DNA of 64,000 nt from positions 1,505,001 to 1,569,000 of the forward strand of contig BSBK01003256.1 of NCBI GenBank assembly GCA_027943335.1. Direction: 5' to 3'. The DNA comes from Chamaecyparis obtusa (taxonomy: Eukaryota; Streptophyta; Pinopsida; Cupressales; Cupressaceae). The position numbers were made by a program, and so were the translations under genes. Shown in pieces: positions 49,001 to 60,621 of this stretch; the stretch's first letter is position 1, and each line of letters opens with the position of its first letter. The notes beneath the pieces were generated by a model, which saw nothing but the letters and a program-made list of their open reading frames with translations, had not been told where the DNA came from and made no database searches.

Positions 49001-50579
49001 GCATTTGAAATGGGTTGAGTTTTTACAGAGTTATACATTTGTTTTGAAACACAGGAGTGGAAAGTCTAATAGGGTTGCAGATGCTCTTAGCAGAAGGCAA
49101 CTATTGCTGACAGAAATGCAGATTGAAGTGGTTGGGTTCAAGGAACTCAAGAATTTGTATCCAGAGGATCCTGATTTTGGTGAAGCTTGGAAAGCTTGTA
49201 CAGAACCTGTTACTCTAGACAGGACAAAATGGTTAGATTTCATCATCCAGGATGATATGCTATTCAAAGGGAGTCGGTTGTGCATTCCACGAAGTTCTAT
49301 GAGGGAGAATCTCATCAAGGAGAAGCATAGCGGAGGATTGGCTGGACATTTTGGTCGTGATAAAACCCTTGGTTTGGTTAGTGAGAATTATTATTGGCCA
49401 CAGTTGCAGCAAGATGTGAAGAAGTTTGTACAGAGTTGCAGAGTATGTCAAATGGCGAAAGGAGTGAAGTAGAATACAGGGTTGTACCAGCCATTGCCTA
49501 TACCAGAGAAGCCTTGGGAGGATATCAGTATGGACTTTGTTCTTGATTTACCGAGGACACAGCGGGGACATGATTCAATTTTTGTAGTAGTTGATAGATT
49601 TTTGAAGATGGCACATTTCATTCCCTGCAAGAAGACTAATGATGCTGTTCATGTAGCCGAATTGTTTTTCAGAGAAGTAGTGAGACTTCATGGTCTGCCA
49701 AAGACCATAGTTTCAGATCGGGACACTAAGTTTGTTGGATATTTCTGGCGAACATTGTGGAAGAAGTTGACGACAGATTTGAAGTTCAGTTCATCACATC
49801 ACCCACAGACTGATGGACAGACAGAGGTGGTGAATAGGAGTTTGGGAAATCTGCTGAGATGTTTGGTTGGGGATAAGCCAACAGGATGGGATTTGATTTT
49901 ACCATAGGCAGAATTTGCATACAATAATTCTGTCAACAGGAGCACTGGTAAATCACCATTCCAGATTATATATAGAAGTAGTCCAAGAAATGCATCTGAG
50001 TTGAGAAAGATAGATAAAGGAGAAATAAGTAGTGCTGAGGCTGAGGATTTTGCTGAACATTTGAAGAACATCCATGGGGAGGTGAGGAAGCATATTTCCA
50101 AGATGAACGCACAATATAAGGCTAAGACAGATGAGAAAAGGAGGTATAAGAAATTTCAGGTTGGTGATAAAGTCATGGTTCATTTGCGGAAGGAGCGGTT
50201 TCCAATTGGTACATATAACAAGTTGAAAATGAAGAAGTTTGGACCATGTAAGATATTGAAGAAGCATGATTCAGGAAATGCATATGAGGTAGAATTGCCT
50301 AGTGAGCTGAATATTTCACCAGTGTTTAACATTTCAGATTTGACAGAGTATCATAAAGGAGGTGTTGAAGATGAGATCACAACAGCACAGTGGAGTATTC
50401 CAGCAACTAGTTCAGACACTAAGGAGATCGAAGACATACTGGATAGTCATGTTGGTAGAAGCACAAGGAATAGGACATATGAAGAGTATTTGGTCAAATG
50501 GAAAGGATGACTTGTAGAAGATTCATCGTGGCTAACAAAGGAGGAGGTTAACCGTCTTGGTTTTCCTCTGCACACCTGA
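46074..50579 (+). pseudogene. Chromovirus gag-pol with C-terminal chromodomain
   Basis: A single frame of about 1,500 codons from ATG 46074 (MPPRRERGG; an in-frame ATG at 45999 is the alternative) to TGA 50577. GAG is at 46074-46930. The zinc knuckle near 47025-47070 reads YFHCGEEGHRAFEC, so its first Cys is Tyr. Protease has IIDGGS at 47283. RT has YLDD at 48318-48329. RNase H has DCDASG at 48759. The integrase zinc finger lies around 49320-49460. The integrase DDE residues all remain visible (VVVDRF, VSDRD, TEVVNR). The chromodomain runs from about 50410 to 50577 (EYLVKWKG, then DSSWL). Four stops break it: TGA 46929, TAG 49470, TAG 49905 and TGA 50508. The TAGs sit at family Gln positions; the TGAs could come from CGA. 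The chromodomain would guide integration to marked chromatin. Confidence 0.96.
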
Positions 50580-50617
50580 GTTGTGACAGGGTCACTTTTC
50601 AAATTACCCTGGGTGTC

Positions 50618-51466
50618 TGATGCAGGAGCATCCTGGGTGTAAGAGCAATCTTGCATCACCCAAAAATATTTCTATTTTTATATTCAATAAGGGCTATTTT
50701 AGTGCAGAGCTGCTATTTATGGAAAGTTACTATTTTTGGTAATTTTTGCATGTGCTCAGAATGATCTGATTTCTTTCTTGGAGGTTCATTTTGGTCATGT
50801 AAGTCTACCAGTAAAGTTTCATTGCCAGTTCAAGTGTATATTGGAAGATATTGAAGATTTTCGGTATTGGCAGCAGGGTACAGAAACTTTGAACTCAGTT
50901 TTGAAGGCTTTAGAGGCCCCGGATGAGGTCAAAATCTTGGGTGACAGGCGCTTGCGCGAGTCAAGACTGTAGAGCGCTTCGTGGCGTTTCTGAAATGGGG
51001 TTATAATAGCCGATCGGGTCAACTGGTGATGACTTATGGTCTTCGGAAGTTGGGCCACCTGAAATGGCGAAAAATAATTTTCTTCAAAATTTCTGTTTGG
51101 GTTTCAAAGGTTATCTTGAGCTGACTATGATGTAATAAAATGTAAAATAAAATAATTCTAAGTTTGGTCGGCCTTATTGACTAAAATTTTGGAACCTTCC
51201 CAGGCAGTGGATAATTGCCTATATAAGGAAGGTTGTATTATTGTCTTAGGCAGTTCAGAATAGTTCTGGGTAATAGTTCGAGGCTTTGTCCTACAGAATA
51301 TTGTAAAGGAATGCCCATGTGGCTTTGCATATTGTAATTCTGAACGTTTGTAATTTCACATTTGTGGAGATAATAAGAAGCCAATTTTTCTGTTGTTGCA
51401 TATTATTGTTGTTGTTTCTCTTTTTTTGTTATGTGTTTGTGGTATTAAGGGGAGCACCCTTCATCA
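50618..51466 (+). repeat. Chromovirus 3' LTR
   Basis: 849 bases, directly followed by the CAGTC duplication. Confidence 0.95.
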
Positions 51467-51471
51467 CAGTC

Positions 51472-52220
51472 ATTTTCAATTTTTTAGGATGTTATTTTAA
51501 CTGGTTGTTAAGGAACACTTTTGTGCTAGTGTCAAAGTGCAAGTGCATAGTAGATAGTGCAAGATCCGATATGTGTTGATAAATTTAGTGATGTCTAGAT
51601 TGGTAGTGTCAAGAATCACTGTAGGAATAGGGTGTTGAGAAACACCAAGTAGTGTAAGTGATAAATTGGCCATCAGGAAGGACTGATAAACTAAGGTTAA
51701 TCTCAAAAGATTAACCATGTGATAAAGCTTTGATAGCTTAGATAGATGTACAATTGCCGCCAAATGACATATAAGAACTAAGGACAAGACTAAGACTAGT
51801 TCTCGCCCATGAAGACACAAGGAAATGGAGAATGAAATAGATGCAGGGAGTTTGATGGAAGTATGAGAGTTCAACCACACATTGATAGATGGAGTGTTAA
51901 TTACAAGTGACATCTTTTTGCCAAGCTTTCACCAGTTGGGATTATTTTATTTTTTTTACCAAGGTGCTTGTTTCCAAGTTTTCACCAAGGCACTTTTTTC
52001 TTTTCCAATTTTTTTGTTCTTTTTCATTTTTTTTCTTTTTTGTACTTTTTTTTGTATTTGATTTTTTTGTAGATGCATCAAGGTGCCTGTTTCTAGGTTT
52101 TCACCAGAATGACCATTTTTTTAGGGCATTTTACAAATTTTAGAATTTTTTTAAGGACTTCATATTATGTTCAAAATTTTTTTTAAGGATCATAAATTGT
52201 TGTACACATATGTTGAATGT
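51472..52220 (-). other. 3' non-coding part of the Tat element
   Basis: Follows the integrase stop. Contains a purine-rich run on the minus strand (about 51940-52060) and repeats of GCACCTTG(G/A)TG with GGTGAAAACTTGGAAAC. A 138-codon antisense frame at 51497-51913 has no recognisable domain and is probably chance. Confidence 0.5.
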
Positions 52221-52661
52221 CTAGTTATAGAACTGTTTCAGGTGAAGAGTGTTGAGAGGCTCTCTGAGAACATCACCTTCTGGAGTAGCCAACTAATAAT
52301 ATCTAGAACCAAATGTAGAAGTGATGATGAAAGGGCCCATCTAGTTGGGTTCAAATTTTCCCTTTTATTCTCAATGTTGTTGAATCTTTGGGTTCTCTCT
52401 CAAAACAAGATCACTGACCTGAAATTATTGATGTCGAACCTTGTTGTTGTAGCCTCTAGACATTACTTTTTGATAGACCCTTAGATGGTCAAATGCTAAT
52501 TTTATGAATTCATCCAATAGTCCTAGCTCTTGAAGTTGGGAGATTCTATATTCATCATCAGTGATAAGCCCATGTAGTGATACCCTAAGTGAAGGTATCT
52601 CAACTTTGATTGGTAGGATAGATTTAGAACCATAGACAAATGAAAATGGTGTAGCTCCTGT
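52221..52661 (-). pseudogene. Tat element integrase, C-terminal part
   Basis: Read on the minus strand it continues the ALWAYRKSIRTLTGATPFSF motif interrupted by copia 4: GATPFSFVYG, VEIPSLRVSLHG, a FQVSDLVLRENPK segment, KGKFEPNWMGPF and LATPEGDVLREPLNTLHL, ending at a TAG at 52221-52223. In-frame stops precede FQVSD and follow several Gln-rich positions. This is the usual C-terminal integrase tail of plant Tat elements. Confidence 0.8.
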
Positions 52662-53356
52662 TGTTGGACTACAACTGATTTGGAATCTGATTGAAGGATC
52701 TATGATTACATGATCACTGAGAAGTTGTTGATTAGATATGGAATATGATTAAATTAGTATTATGTTGTCATTGATGTCAACTAGTTTGACAACACTTATC
52801 TTGTAAGTTACTATACCAAGACATCTGAAGAAAGGTGGAAAAGAGCTGAAGAATAGAGAAATCTACATGAGGAAAGATGTACATGACAGTTGAGGATAAG
52901 GAACACATTGAGTAACTTATTGATGAGTCTATGACTTGATGATATTGAATTTATTATGTTGCATTCATCTATAATGAAGTATAGAGCTGAAAGACACAAA
53001 GCAGTGCTGTCGGTAAATGAAGCATTTTCAGTATACACCGACGGAGTGTAGTGTATACCGACCATAGTATTGACCAAGCTATGTTCATTGATGCATTCTT
53101 TGTTAATAGAGGAGAACAGAATGAATTAAATGATCATTTTAGCTGATAGGATTGATGAGTTGGCAAGAGTATAACATTGAGGTAATAGATAATGTTTGTT
53201 ACAAAGATCAACGACTGAAAAAATTCAAGGAAGATCTAACAGAGCAGATTGAAACATATTATTGACACAAGTACTGAGAAAGTTTTTAAGTAGCAAAATC
53301 AATGAATGAGGATAAGCGGCAAAATATGATGGTGGAGAGGAAAATGATTTACTCAT

Positions 53357-53369
53357 CTATATAAGGGAA
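53357..53369 (+). promoter_or_regulatory. Likely TATA box of copia 4
   Basis: TCTATATAAGGGA, conserved in the 3' LTR near 61330. Confidence 0.5.
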
Positions 53370-54112
53370 TAGAATTTCTTTAATAAGATGCCTAGAAGAA
53401 GAAGCTGCAGGAATTTTGTGTGAATAAGCTTTCATGCATTCTGATCATACTGGTTAGTAAGAACCAAGCTGCAGAACAATTACCGAGCTACAAAGAGCTA
53501 TTACCAATGGACAGTAAGTTGATACAATATTGAATCTAAAGTGAATTATTGATCAGAAGGATTTTATGGATTGAATATTGATCTATAATCTACAATTGAA
53601 GTTGTATTAAGGAAGGTCATTTTACTGTTACATATTTAACCATTGTATATAGTTTAAATCTCTTAACCAAGTGGACTCTGAAAGTCTTATGATGTATCAT
53701 TCATAGAATGAACATTGTTATCTTGTCAACCCCATAGTGAATGCTGGTTGGATGACAACTTCTAGTCTAAAATCCTCTAACAAGGTCATACCTGACAGTG
53801 TGTTTGTAACTTTTAACAGGGTTGGGTCTTAACCGACCTCACTTTAGAAGAGTGAACAATTTTTGGGTTGCCGGTCCCAGGTGGTTTTTCCCTTTATAGG
53901 GTTTCCATGTTAAATCTCTTGTGTTATGTGTTGATTATGATATTTGTTTGTTATGATACTTTGCATATTTTATGTTAGATTTGATCGGTAAATAGTTATA
54001 AGTATTAGACTGGTAATCGGTAAATGCACAGATAGTGATAATTATTATTGCTTACCAACAAGCAAAAAGTAGAGAAATTGTTTTGAATTATACATTTTGT
54101 TTTGGGACACTT

Positions 54113-54142
54113 GATAACTGATTCACCCCCCCTCTCAGTTAT
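54113..54142 (+). other. Hairpin with C-rich loop near the copia 4 LTR end
   Basis: ATAACTGA pairs with TCAGTTAT around a loop of TTCA, C7 and TC. The same structure is intact in the 3' LTR (62094-62122). Confidence 0.7.
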
Positions 54143-54151
54143 TCTAACAAT

Positions 54152-54163
54152 TGGTATCAGAGC
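54152..54163 (+). other. Copia 4 primer binding site
   Basis: TGGTATCAGAGC, two bases after the LTR: perfect initiator-Met type. Confidence 0.95.
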
Positions 54164-54213
54164 ATTGGTTGCTTGGAATAGAGTTTTAAGGAATTAAGCA
54201 TACAGGTCTCAAG

Positions 54214-56471
54214 ATGTATAAGAGGGAAGTACCGAAACTAAACAAAGAGAACTTCATAGTATGGAAAAGTAGGATGAAGCTGCACATATCTGGAATTGGG
54301 AACTCAGCACTAGAACTGATGGAAAATGGCTACATACAGCCACCCACTAGTCCCCTAACTGTTGATCAACTAAAGGATAAGCATGAACATAATGTTACTA
54401 TGATGGAACTTGTTACTGCATGTACCGATACTGAATTTGAAGATATCAAGACATGCACAACTACCAAAGGAATGTGGGATAAGTTAGCACAAATCTACAG
54501 TGGAGATCTGAATGTCAAAAGAGCTCGAGCTAAAAGTCTGAGAGGCAGATTTGATGATATGAGAATGAAAGAAGGTGAGAACATTGTCCAATATTCAAAT
54601 AGACTAAAAGAAGTGGTACATGCTATTAGAGCATCTGATGGAGTGATTGATGATGAAACAGTGATAAGCAAGATTCTCAGAACTTTGCTACTAGTTTATG
54701 CAATCAGGATTTCTACAATTCATGAAACAAGAGCTACATCTAACCTTACTCTTGACACTCTGATTGGTAAACTTACAACCTTTGAATTAAACAACTTTGA
54801 TAACAGTGTTTTTCCTTCTGTTGAATCCACTTTCATGTCTTCTCTGAAGATTGGAAAGTCTAGAAGGAATGGCAGGAATTGTGATAGTGATGACAATGCC
54901 AATGATGAACTTAAAGAGCTTGAAGCACTTATGGCTCAAAGATTGACCAAAGGAAAAGGAAGGTATAGAGGCAAGCTACCTTTAGCATGCTTTAATTGTA
55001 AAGAAGTTGATCACATCACTACTAGATGTCCTCAGAAGAAAGATGATGATAGATCCAAAGACCGATCTGATGGAAACTATGGAAGAAGAGTCAACAAATG
55101 TTACCGACTCAACAATAAAGAAAACCAAGATGAAAAAGGCAAAAAGGTATGTTACATAGCCGAAGATATTGAAACTGAATCTGATTCTGATGATGATGTA
55201 GAAGTTGTATTTGTTGCTATGAAAGATGACTCAAAAGAAGAAGAGAAACATGAAGAGACAACCTAATCTCTAAAGTAAGCAAAAATGATACATGGATCAT
55301 AGATAGTGGTTGCACACATCATATGACCGGTGATGTAGAGAATTTTGATAATCTTGTTGAATATAATGGATGATCTATGAGAATGGGAAATGATGCAACT
55401 TGTATGGTAAGAGGTAAAGGCTCACTGATGATCAATGATAGATTACAATGTGAAAATGCATACTGGGTAGATGCACTAAACTATAATCTGATAAGTGTGG
55501 CTCAGTTGAACAACTCAGGCCACCGACTAGCTTTTGAGAGAAAAAAGGTGAAGATTTATAATGATGGAGGAAGACATGTTAGAACTGGTACACAATCCAG
55601 AGGTAATGTATTCTATCTTGATATGGATTAGTCTTCTTGTTTGTTAATTAAGGATGAAGATGCTTGGTTGTGGCACTGAAGGTTATGTCATGTGAACTTT
55701 GACAGCATGATCAAGATTAGTAGAAAGAAAAGAGTTAGAGGATTGCCTAACTTAGCAAAACCTGATCATGCCATGTGCCATGAATGTCAAAGAGGTAAGA
55801 TGACTAAGTCTAGTTTTAAAATCAAAGACTATTCAACAAAGAAGATACTTGAGTTGGTTCATACCGATCTATGTGGTCCTATGAGAACTCAGAGTTATTA
55901 TGGTGATAGATATTTTATTCTTTTTGTTGATGATTACACCAAAATGATGACTATTATGTTCTTGAAAGAGAAATTTGAAGCCTTCAAAATGTTGAAGTGG
56001 TATAAATCTAAGGTAGAGAAAGAAACTGGAAAGGAAATAAAATGTTTAAGATCTAATAGAGGAGGTGAATTTATCTCTGATGAATTTACTAACTCTTGTA
56101 ATGAGCATGGAATCAAAAGGCAGGTATCGACACTGAGGACACCTTAGCAAAATGGCATTGCTGAAAGAAGGAATAGGTCTATAATTGATTGTGCTAGAAC
56201 ATTGATGATACAGAAAAATGTTGCTCAGACATATTGGAGGGAAGCTGTCAGCACAATTGTATATGTTCTTAACTAAGTACAATTGAAGAAGGACTCCAAC
56301 TGAACACCTTATGAACTATGGTTTGGATGCAAACCAACTGTAAGTTATTTTAGAATTTTTGGAAGTAAATGCTTTATCTTGAAAGATGAAAGAAATGCGT
56401 AGTTTGATTCTAAAGGAGATGAAGGGATATTTCTGGGATATTCCACTACAAGTAAAGCATACAAATGTTTG
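54214..56471 (+). pseudogene. Copia 4 gag, protease and integrase
   Basis: The ATG at 54214 opens an uninterrupted 350-codon GAG (MYKREVPKLNKENFIVWKSR), with a CCHC knuckle at residues 259-272 (CFNCKEVDHITTRC; Asp where relatives have the Gly before His). A single-base frameshift near 55262 precedes protease WIIDSGCTHHMTGD. GAG-pre-integrase LWH.RLCHVNFD is near 55670. The integrase core has FVDDYTKMM and LRSNRGGEF, where the second catalytic Asp of the DDE triad is Asn. Stops: TGA near 55371 and 55677, TAG 55629 and 56145, and TAA near 56274. The coding ends in KAYKC at 56471, where the solo LTR begins. Confidence 0.92.
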
Positions 56472-58115
56472 TGTATCATCTTCAAATGGAATCACTTCCA
56501 TGTTAAGAGCATTTAGCCCTTCGAGTAAGTGGTTTAGGGTCATGATTGGCATCTTTGCGTTCTCCCTTGTCTTCCACTTCTTCTCTGCACTTGATTTCTG
56601 CATTCTAGGTGAAATTAGGGTTAAGGTCTTAAGGAATTTCCTAATTTTCCCTCTTCCATGGCTCCATTTTCTAGGTAGGATTCAAAAATGAGACCTCCTA
56701 GTCCTTCATCATATCATTTCAAGGATTTTTTGTTTGTTCCCGACACTGGGTCCTGATCTGACATCAATTTCCAAGTTTCTGGCACTCCTAGAACTCCTGT
56801 TGCAAATCTTAAGAAAGTTAGGGTTTGAGGTCAAAGTTGACCTTGACCTTGACTAGGTCAGGGTCAACCTTGACCCTGACCAAGTTAGGGTTAACCTCAA
56901 CCTTGATCCCTTCCTGCCAGAATTTCAAAGTTTCATTTGCCAGTAATTTAGCTTTCGAGAAAATTATTTCTCGCTTCTAGGTCGGCTGTTTCGGGCTCCG
57001 AAATGGTAAATCCTTTAATGGTATTTAATCAAGGTATATTTTCTAAAGGTGAGGACCTAATTGGGATTTAATTCTTCAAGGTGGCCCATCTAGAGGAGTG
57101 TGCCCTAGATCACTATAAAAGGAGGCCTCCCTCTCTCATTTTCACATCAAGTTTTCATATCTCATCTCAAGCTCTCAAGTTCTCAAGGTGATCAAGCAAG
57201 CATTTCATTCAAGTATTCAAGTCTTCTTCTTCATCCAAGTTCTCCATTGAAGATCAAGGATTCAAGCATTCAAGCTATTGAAGGGATTTGGCTCAAGCAT
57301 TCAAGATCTATCATTCAAACCCTAGATCCAGCCACCATGGTGGTGTGATCTTCCTTCAAGATCCTTTGTTCATCTTCAAGATCCATATCATTGTTTCCTC
57401 AAGGTGGATTTCAAGCATACAATCATGGAGGTTTGATAATGTTATGTTCAAGCTTTCATATCAATATATTTGATTACATTCCAAATACATTAGCATATCT
57501 ATTGAATTGCATAGCTTCATTGTTAGATTCATTTCTACTACTTGCTAGCATTCTCCTATTTCAATTTCAATATTAAGGTTGATTCCAAATCAGGGTTTGA
57601 CCAAGGCAAACCCCCCATACAACAAAGAAAACCATTTTTCTTGCAGGTACAAGTGTGGAATCTCATATCTAAGAGTGAATTTGGATACCCTTTTCGGCAA
57701 TCTTTCAAGATCTGTGAACAGAATCAGAATTGGACTTCAAATAAATAATGTGGCCTTTAACCTTTTAAAAGGTCAAAGTTGACCTGTGTGAATTTGGAGA
57801 AAAGATTTCTTGGTTTTGTCCACCTCGCCATTTCCAGTCTAGAGAAAGTGATGAAATCTTCAAAAAGTTCATACAAAAGCCAAAATTCAGCATTTTCCAG
57901 ATCTGCCCTAATTCAAGGTTAGTATTTGCACTTCAATTATTTCAGATTTCAAGCTTAATCCAACTATAGGGAAGTATAGGATTTATTCTCCCTCTTTCGT
58001 ATTCTTCATAGATTGATTCAATTGTGTATTAACCTCTTGGTTGATCAAATTGGATCTCTCCTTTGGGAATTTGGATTTAGGAGTGAATCTTACATTTTCC
58101 CCACACACACACACA
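56472..58115 (+). mobile_element. Solo LTR of the TR-GAG family inside copia 4
   Basis: TGTATCATCTTCAAATGG at 56472 matches the LTR start of the 38-45 kb element in the opposite orientation. Homology runs on through the TATA-like CACTATAAAAGGA (57111) to GGGAATTTGGATTTAG (about 58064). The expected length of about 1640 bases predicts an end near 58112. The last bases have decayed into a CA repeat, so the right edge is approximate and no clean target duplication could be read. No internal sequence or second LTR is present, as expected after LTR-LTR recombination. Confidence 0.85.
56800..56915 (+). repeat. GGTCA/TGACC-type minisatellite in the solo LTR
   Basis: About eight short words of the form (A/G)GGTCA or CTTGACC in direct array. 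Corresponding arrays occur at about 39470-39585 and 44400-44520 in the full-length element's LTRs, with different repeat numbers. Confidence 0.65.
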
Positions 58116-58129
58116 CATAATGGTGATTC

Positions 58130-60074
58130 CAAATTACCACTATTCAATTTGAATAAGGTTACAAATAAGATTGTTGAAAGTACTAATGTTCATGTTGATG
58201 AATTTGATGATAAATACATTGAGGAAAGTACAAAGGAACCAAAAGACTATGGTAGATTCACTTATATTGAATATCCAAAGTATCTACCGACACCGCAAGC
58301 AGTGTCAACCGGTCAGTAGGGAAATAATGTAGTACAATAGGCACCATAAATTGATGAACATGGAGAAGCTACCGAACAAGAAAATGACCCTGAGCAAGAT
58401 GAACAAGAAAGGAGAAATCAAGTCTTGGCTAGTTTTGTCAAAAGACACCATCCTGAAACATAAATCATTGGAGACGGACATGCTGGAATGCAAACCAGAA
58501 GCAAAACAAGACAAGGTACATGTTTAATTTGTGAATTTGAACCTAAAACTATGAAAGTTGCATTAGAGAATGAAGAATGGGTTAATGCAATGAAGGAGGA
58601 AATAGAGAAAATAGAAAAGAACAAAACCTAGTCCTTAGTACCCCGACCAAAAGATAAGAATGTTATCGGTACTAAGTGGATATATAGGAATAAATTGAAT
58701 GAACATGGTAAAGTCACAAGAAATAAAGCTAGATTAGTATGCAAAGGATATTCACAGGAAGAAGGCATTGACTATGGTGAGACATTTGCACCTATTGCTA
58801 GATTAGGAGTTAGAATGCTACTTGCATATACTACACATAAGAAATTCAAAGTCTATCAAATGGATGTGAAGTCAGCATTTTTAAATGGTATACTTGAAGA
58901 AGAAATCTACATTAAACAACCTGAAGGATTTGTTGATCCTGACAATAAAGACATGGTATGTAGATTACATAAAGCTTTATATGGACTAAAGCAAGCATCG
59001 AGAGCATGGTATGAAAGACTGCATACTTATTTTTTAAGTATTGGATTTGTTAGAACAAGTGAAAAGAATAATTTGTATGTGAAAGGTGATACTAATGACA
59101 CCATTATCATTTTTGAAATATTTGTTGATGATATCATCTTTGGTAGCTTAGATCTTGTTTGCAAGGCATTTGCTAATGAAATGCAAAAGGAATTTGAAAT
59201 GTATATGTTCGGAGAGATTAAGTTCTTTCTTGGACTACAAGTGATTCAACAGAGTGATGGAATATTCATCACACAATCTAAATACATAAAGGAAGTACTA
59301 AAGACATTTGGCATGGAAGATGCTAAACCTGTAGGAACATCGATGGCTACTAGATGCAAATTGACAAAGGAGGATGAAACTATTGAGGTAAACTAGACAA
59401 TTTGCCGATCCATGATTGGTAATTTAATGTACATAGTTCACAGTAGGCCAGATATAGCACATGTTGTGGGAATAGTTGCAAGATTTTCTGCTAATCCTAG
59501 AGAATCATACATGATAGCTACAAAAAGGATCTTAAGATGCCTAAAGAGAATAGAGAATTATGGATTATGGTATCCTAAGGAAGGGAAGTTTGAACTAAAA
59601 GTTTACACCGATGCTGATTGGGCTGGAAATGTGGATGACAGAAAAAGCACCATCGGAGGAGCATTTTTCTTTGGTGAAAGACTTGTAACCTGGACAAGTA
59701 AAAAGTAGGCTTGTATTTCTCAGTCTACAGCTGAAGTAGAGTATGTTGTTGCTGCTACTAACTGTTCAAACATTGCATATATCAAACAAGTGTTGGAAGG
59801 AATGAATGAGGTAATCACTGACCCGGTGATTATATATTGTGACAACACTAGTGCCATTAATATTTCAAAGAATCCTATGATGCACTCTAAGACAAAGCAT
59901 ATATCTATTAAGTATCATTACTTGAGAGAACAAGTGCAAGAGAAGAAAATTAAGTTAGAATTTTTTACATCCAAAGAACAACTTGCAGATATTTTTACAA
60001 AGCCCCTACCTAAGGACACATTTGAATACTTGAGGACTAGACTTGGGGTCTGTCCCCTATCTATCAGTCATTAA
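58130..60074 (+). pseudogene. Copia 4 reverse transcriptase and RNase H
   Basis: Coding resumes with FNLNKVTNKIVESTNVHVDE, the segment that follows KAYRC in copia 1 and 3, so the solo LTR lies between two adjacent codons of one protein. RT: 58695-59396 with [16 protein letters not shown] and FVDDIIFGS. RNase H: DADWAGNVDDRKSTIGG and TKHISIKYHYLREQ to the stop at 60072. Stops: TAG 58629 at a Trp (NKTW in relatives), TAG 59394 and TAG 59706 at Gln positions, and several between 58318 and 58470. Confidence 0.92.
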
Positions 60075-60621
60075 GGTGATCTGGATGTTGCATCAGCCTA
60101 CTTTTATTAAAAGATCATTCATGTTGATGCAACATACTTCACACTTTGAATCATGCTCAAGGTTGTGATTAAGTTTGAGAACTTGAATCGATGAGATATC
60201 AGTATACAGAGATACAGAGGAAGTACTGAACACCATAGAGAGTTAATAGGTTACTATGGAGCTGATTGTTTATTTGTTTCTTTGGCATTGCTATCAAAGG
60301 GAGAGATAAACAATATGAAATGAAAAAGAGAGATAAATAATATGAAAAGGAACAAGCACCAACGACATTATCTAAGGGAGAGACAATCTGAATGAGATAG
60401 AGTATTGAAGATCAGTTACAAAGAACTGAAAAGATGAATAGGAGAATTGAAAAGATCACAACTGCAGAAAGGTAAAGCTATATTACTTAATGCTGGTTCA
60501 GTAACATAGTAATTAAACATATTAAGTCTATTCGACTTACAACATTTTTGTTCATAAAGTTGTAGAATGTATGTTTGGTATGTGTATGGTACATTTCATA
60601 TCACTTGAGTTGCCATCAATG
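60075..60621 (+). other. Copia 4 spacer with polypurine-like tandem repeats
   Basis: AAAGGGAGAGATAAACAATATG at 60297 is followed by a second GAGAGATAAATAATATG unit, and AAGGGAGAGACAATCTG occurs at about 60374. These are copies of the tract used at 60622. Confidence 0.75.

Larger units (their letters stand above)
45124..51466 (+). mobile_element. Chromovirus: nearly intact Ty3/gypsy element
   Basis: Both LTRs are exactly 849 bases (45124-45972; 50618-51466) and differ at about 22 positions by hand count (2.6%) with no indels. A perfect CAGTC duplication flanks them (45119-45123; 51467-51471). One GAG-POL-chromodomain frame fills the 6.3-kb element. It is among the youngest insertions here. 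A canonical polypurine tract is not visible before the 3' LTR. Confidence 0.97.
52662..54149 (+). repeat. Copia 4 5' LTR
   Basis: TGTTGGACTAC...TTCTAACA, with a TATA-like CTATATAAGGG at about 53358 and the terminal hairpin at 54113-54142. Confidence 0.95.

Noticed and set aside
51497..51913. 138-codon antisense frame as an extra ORF of the Tat element
   Set aside because: Leu/Ser-rich composition with no domain, and located after the integrase stop in non-coding 3' sequence.
52811..53077. 88-codon antisense frame, repeated at 60785-61039
   Set aside because: It lies in both copia 4 LTRs, so it recurs because the LTR does.
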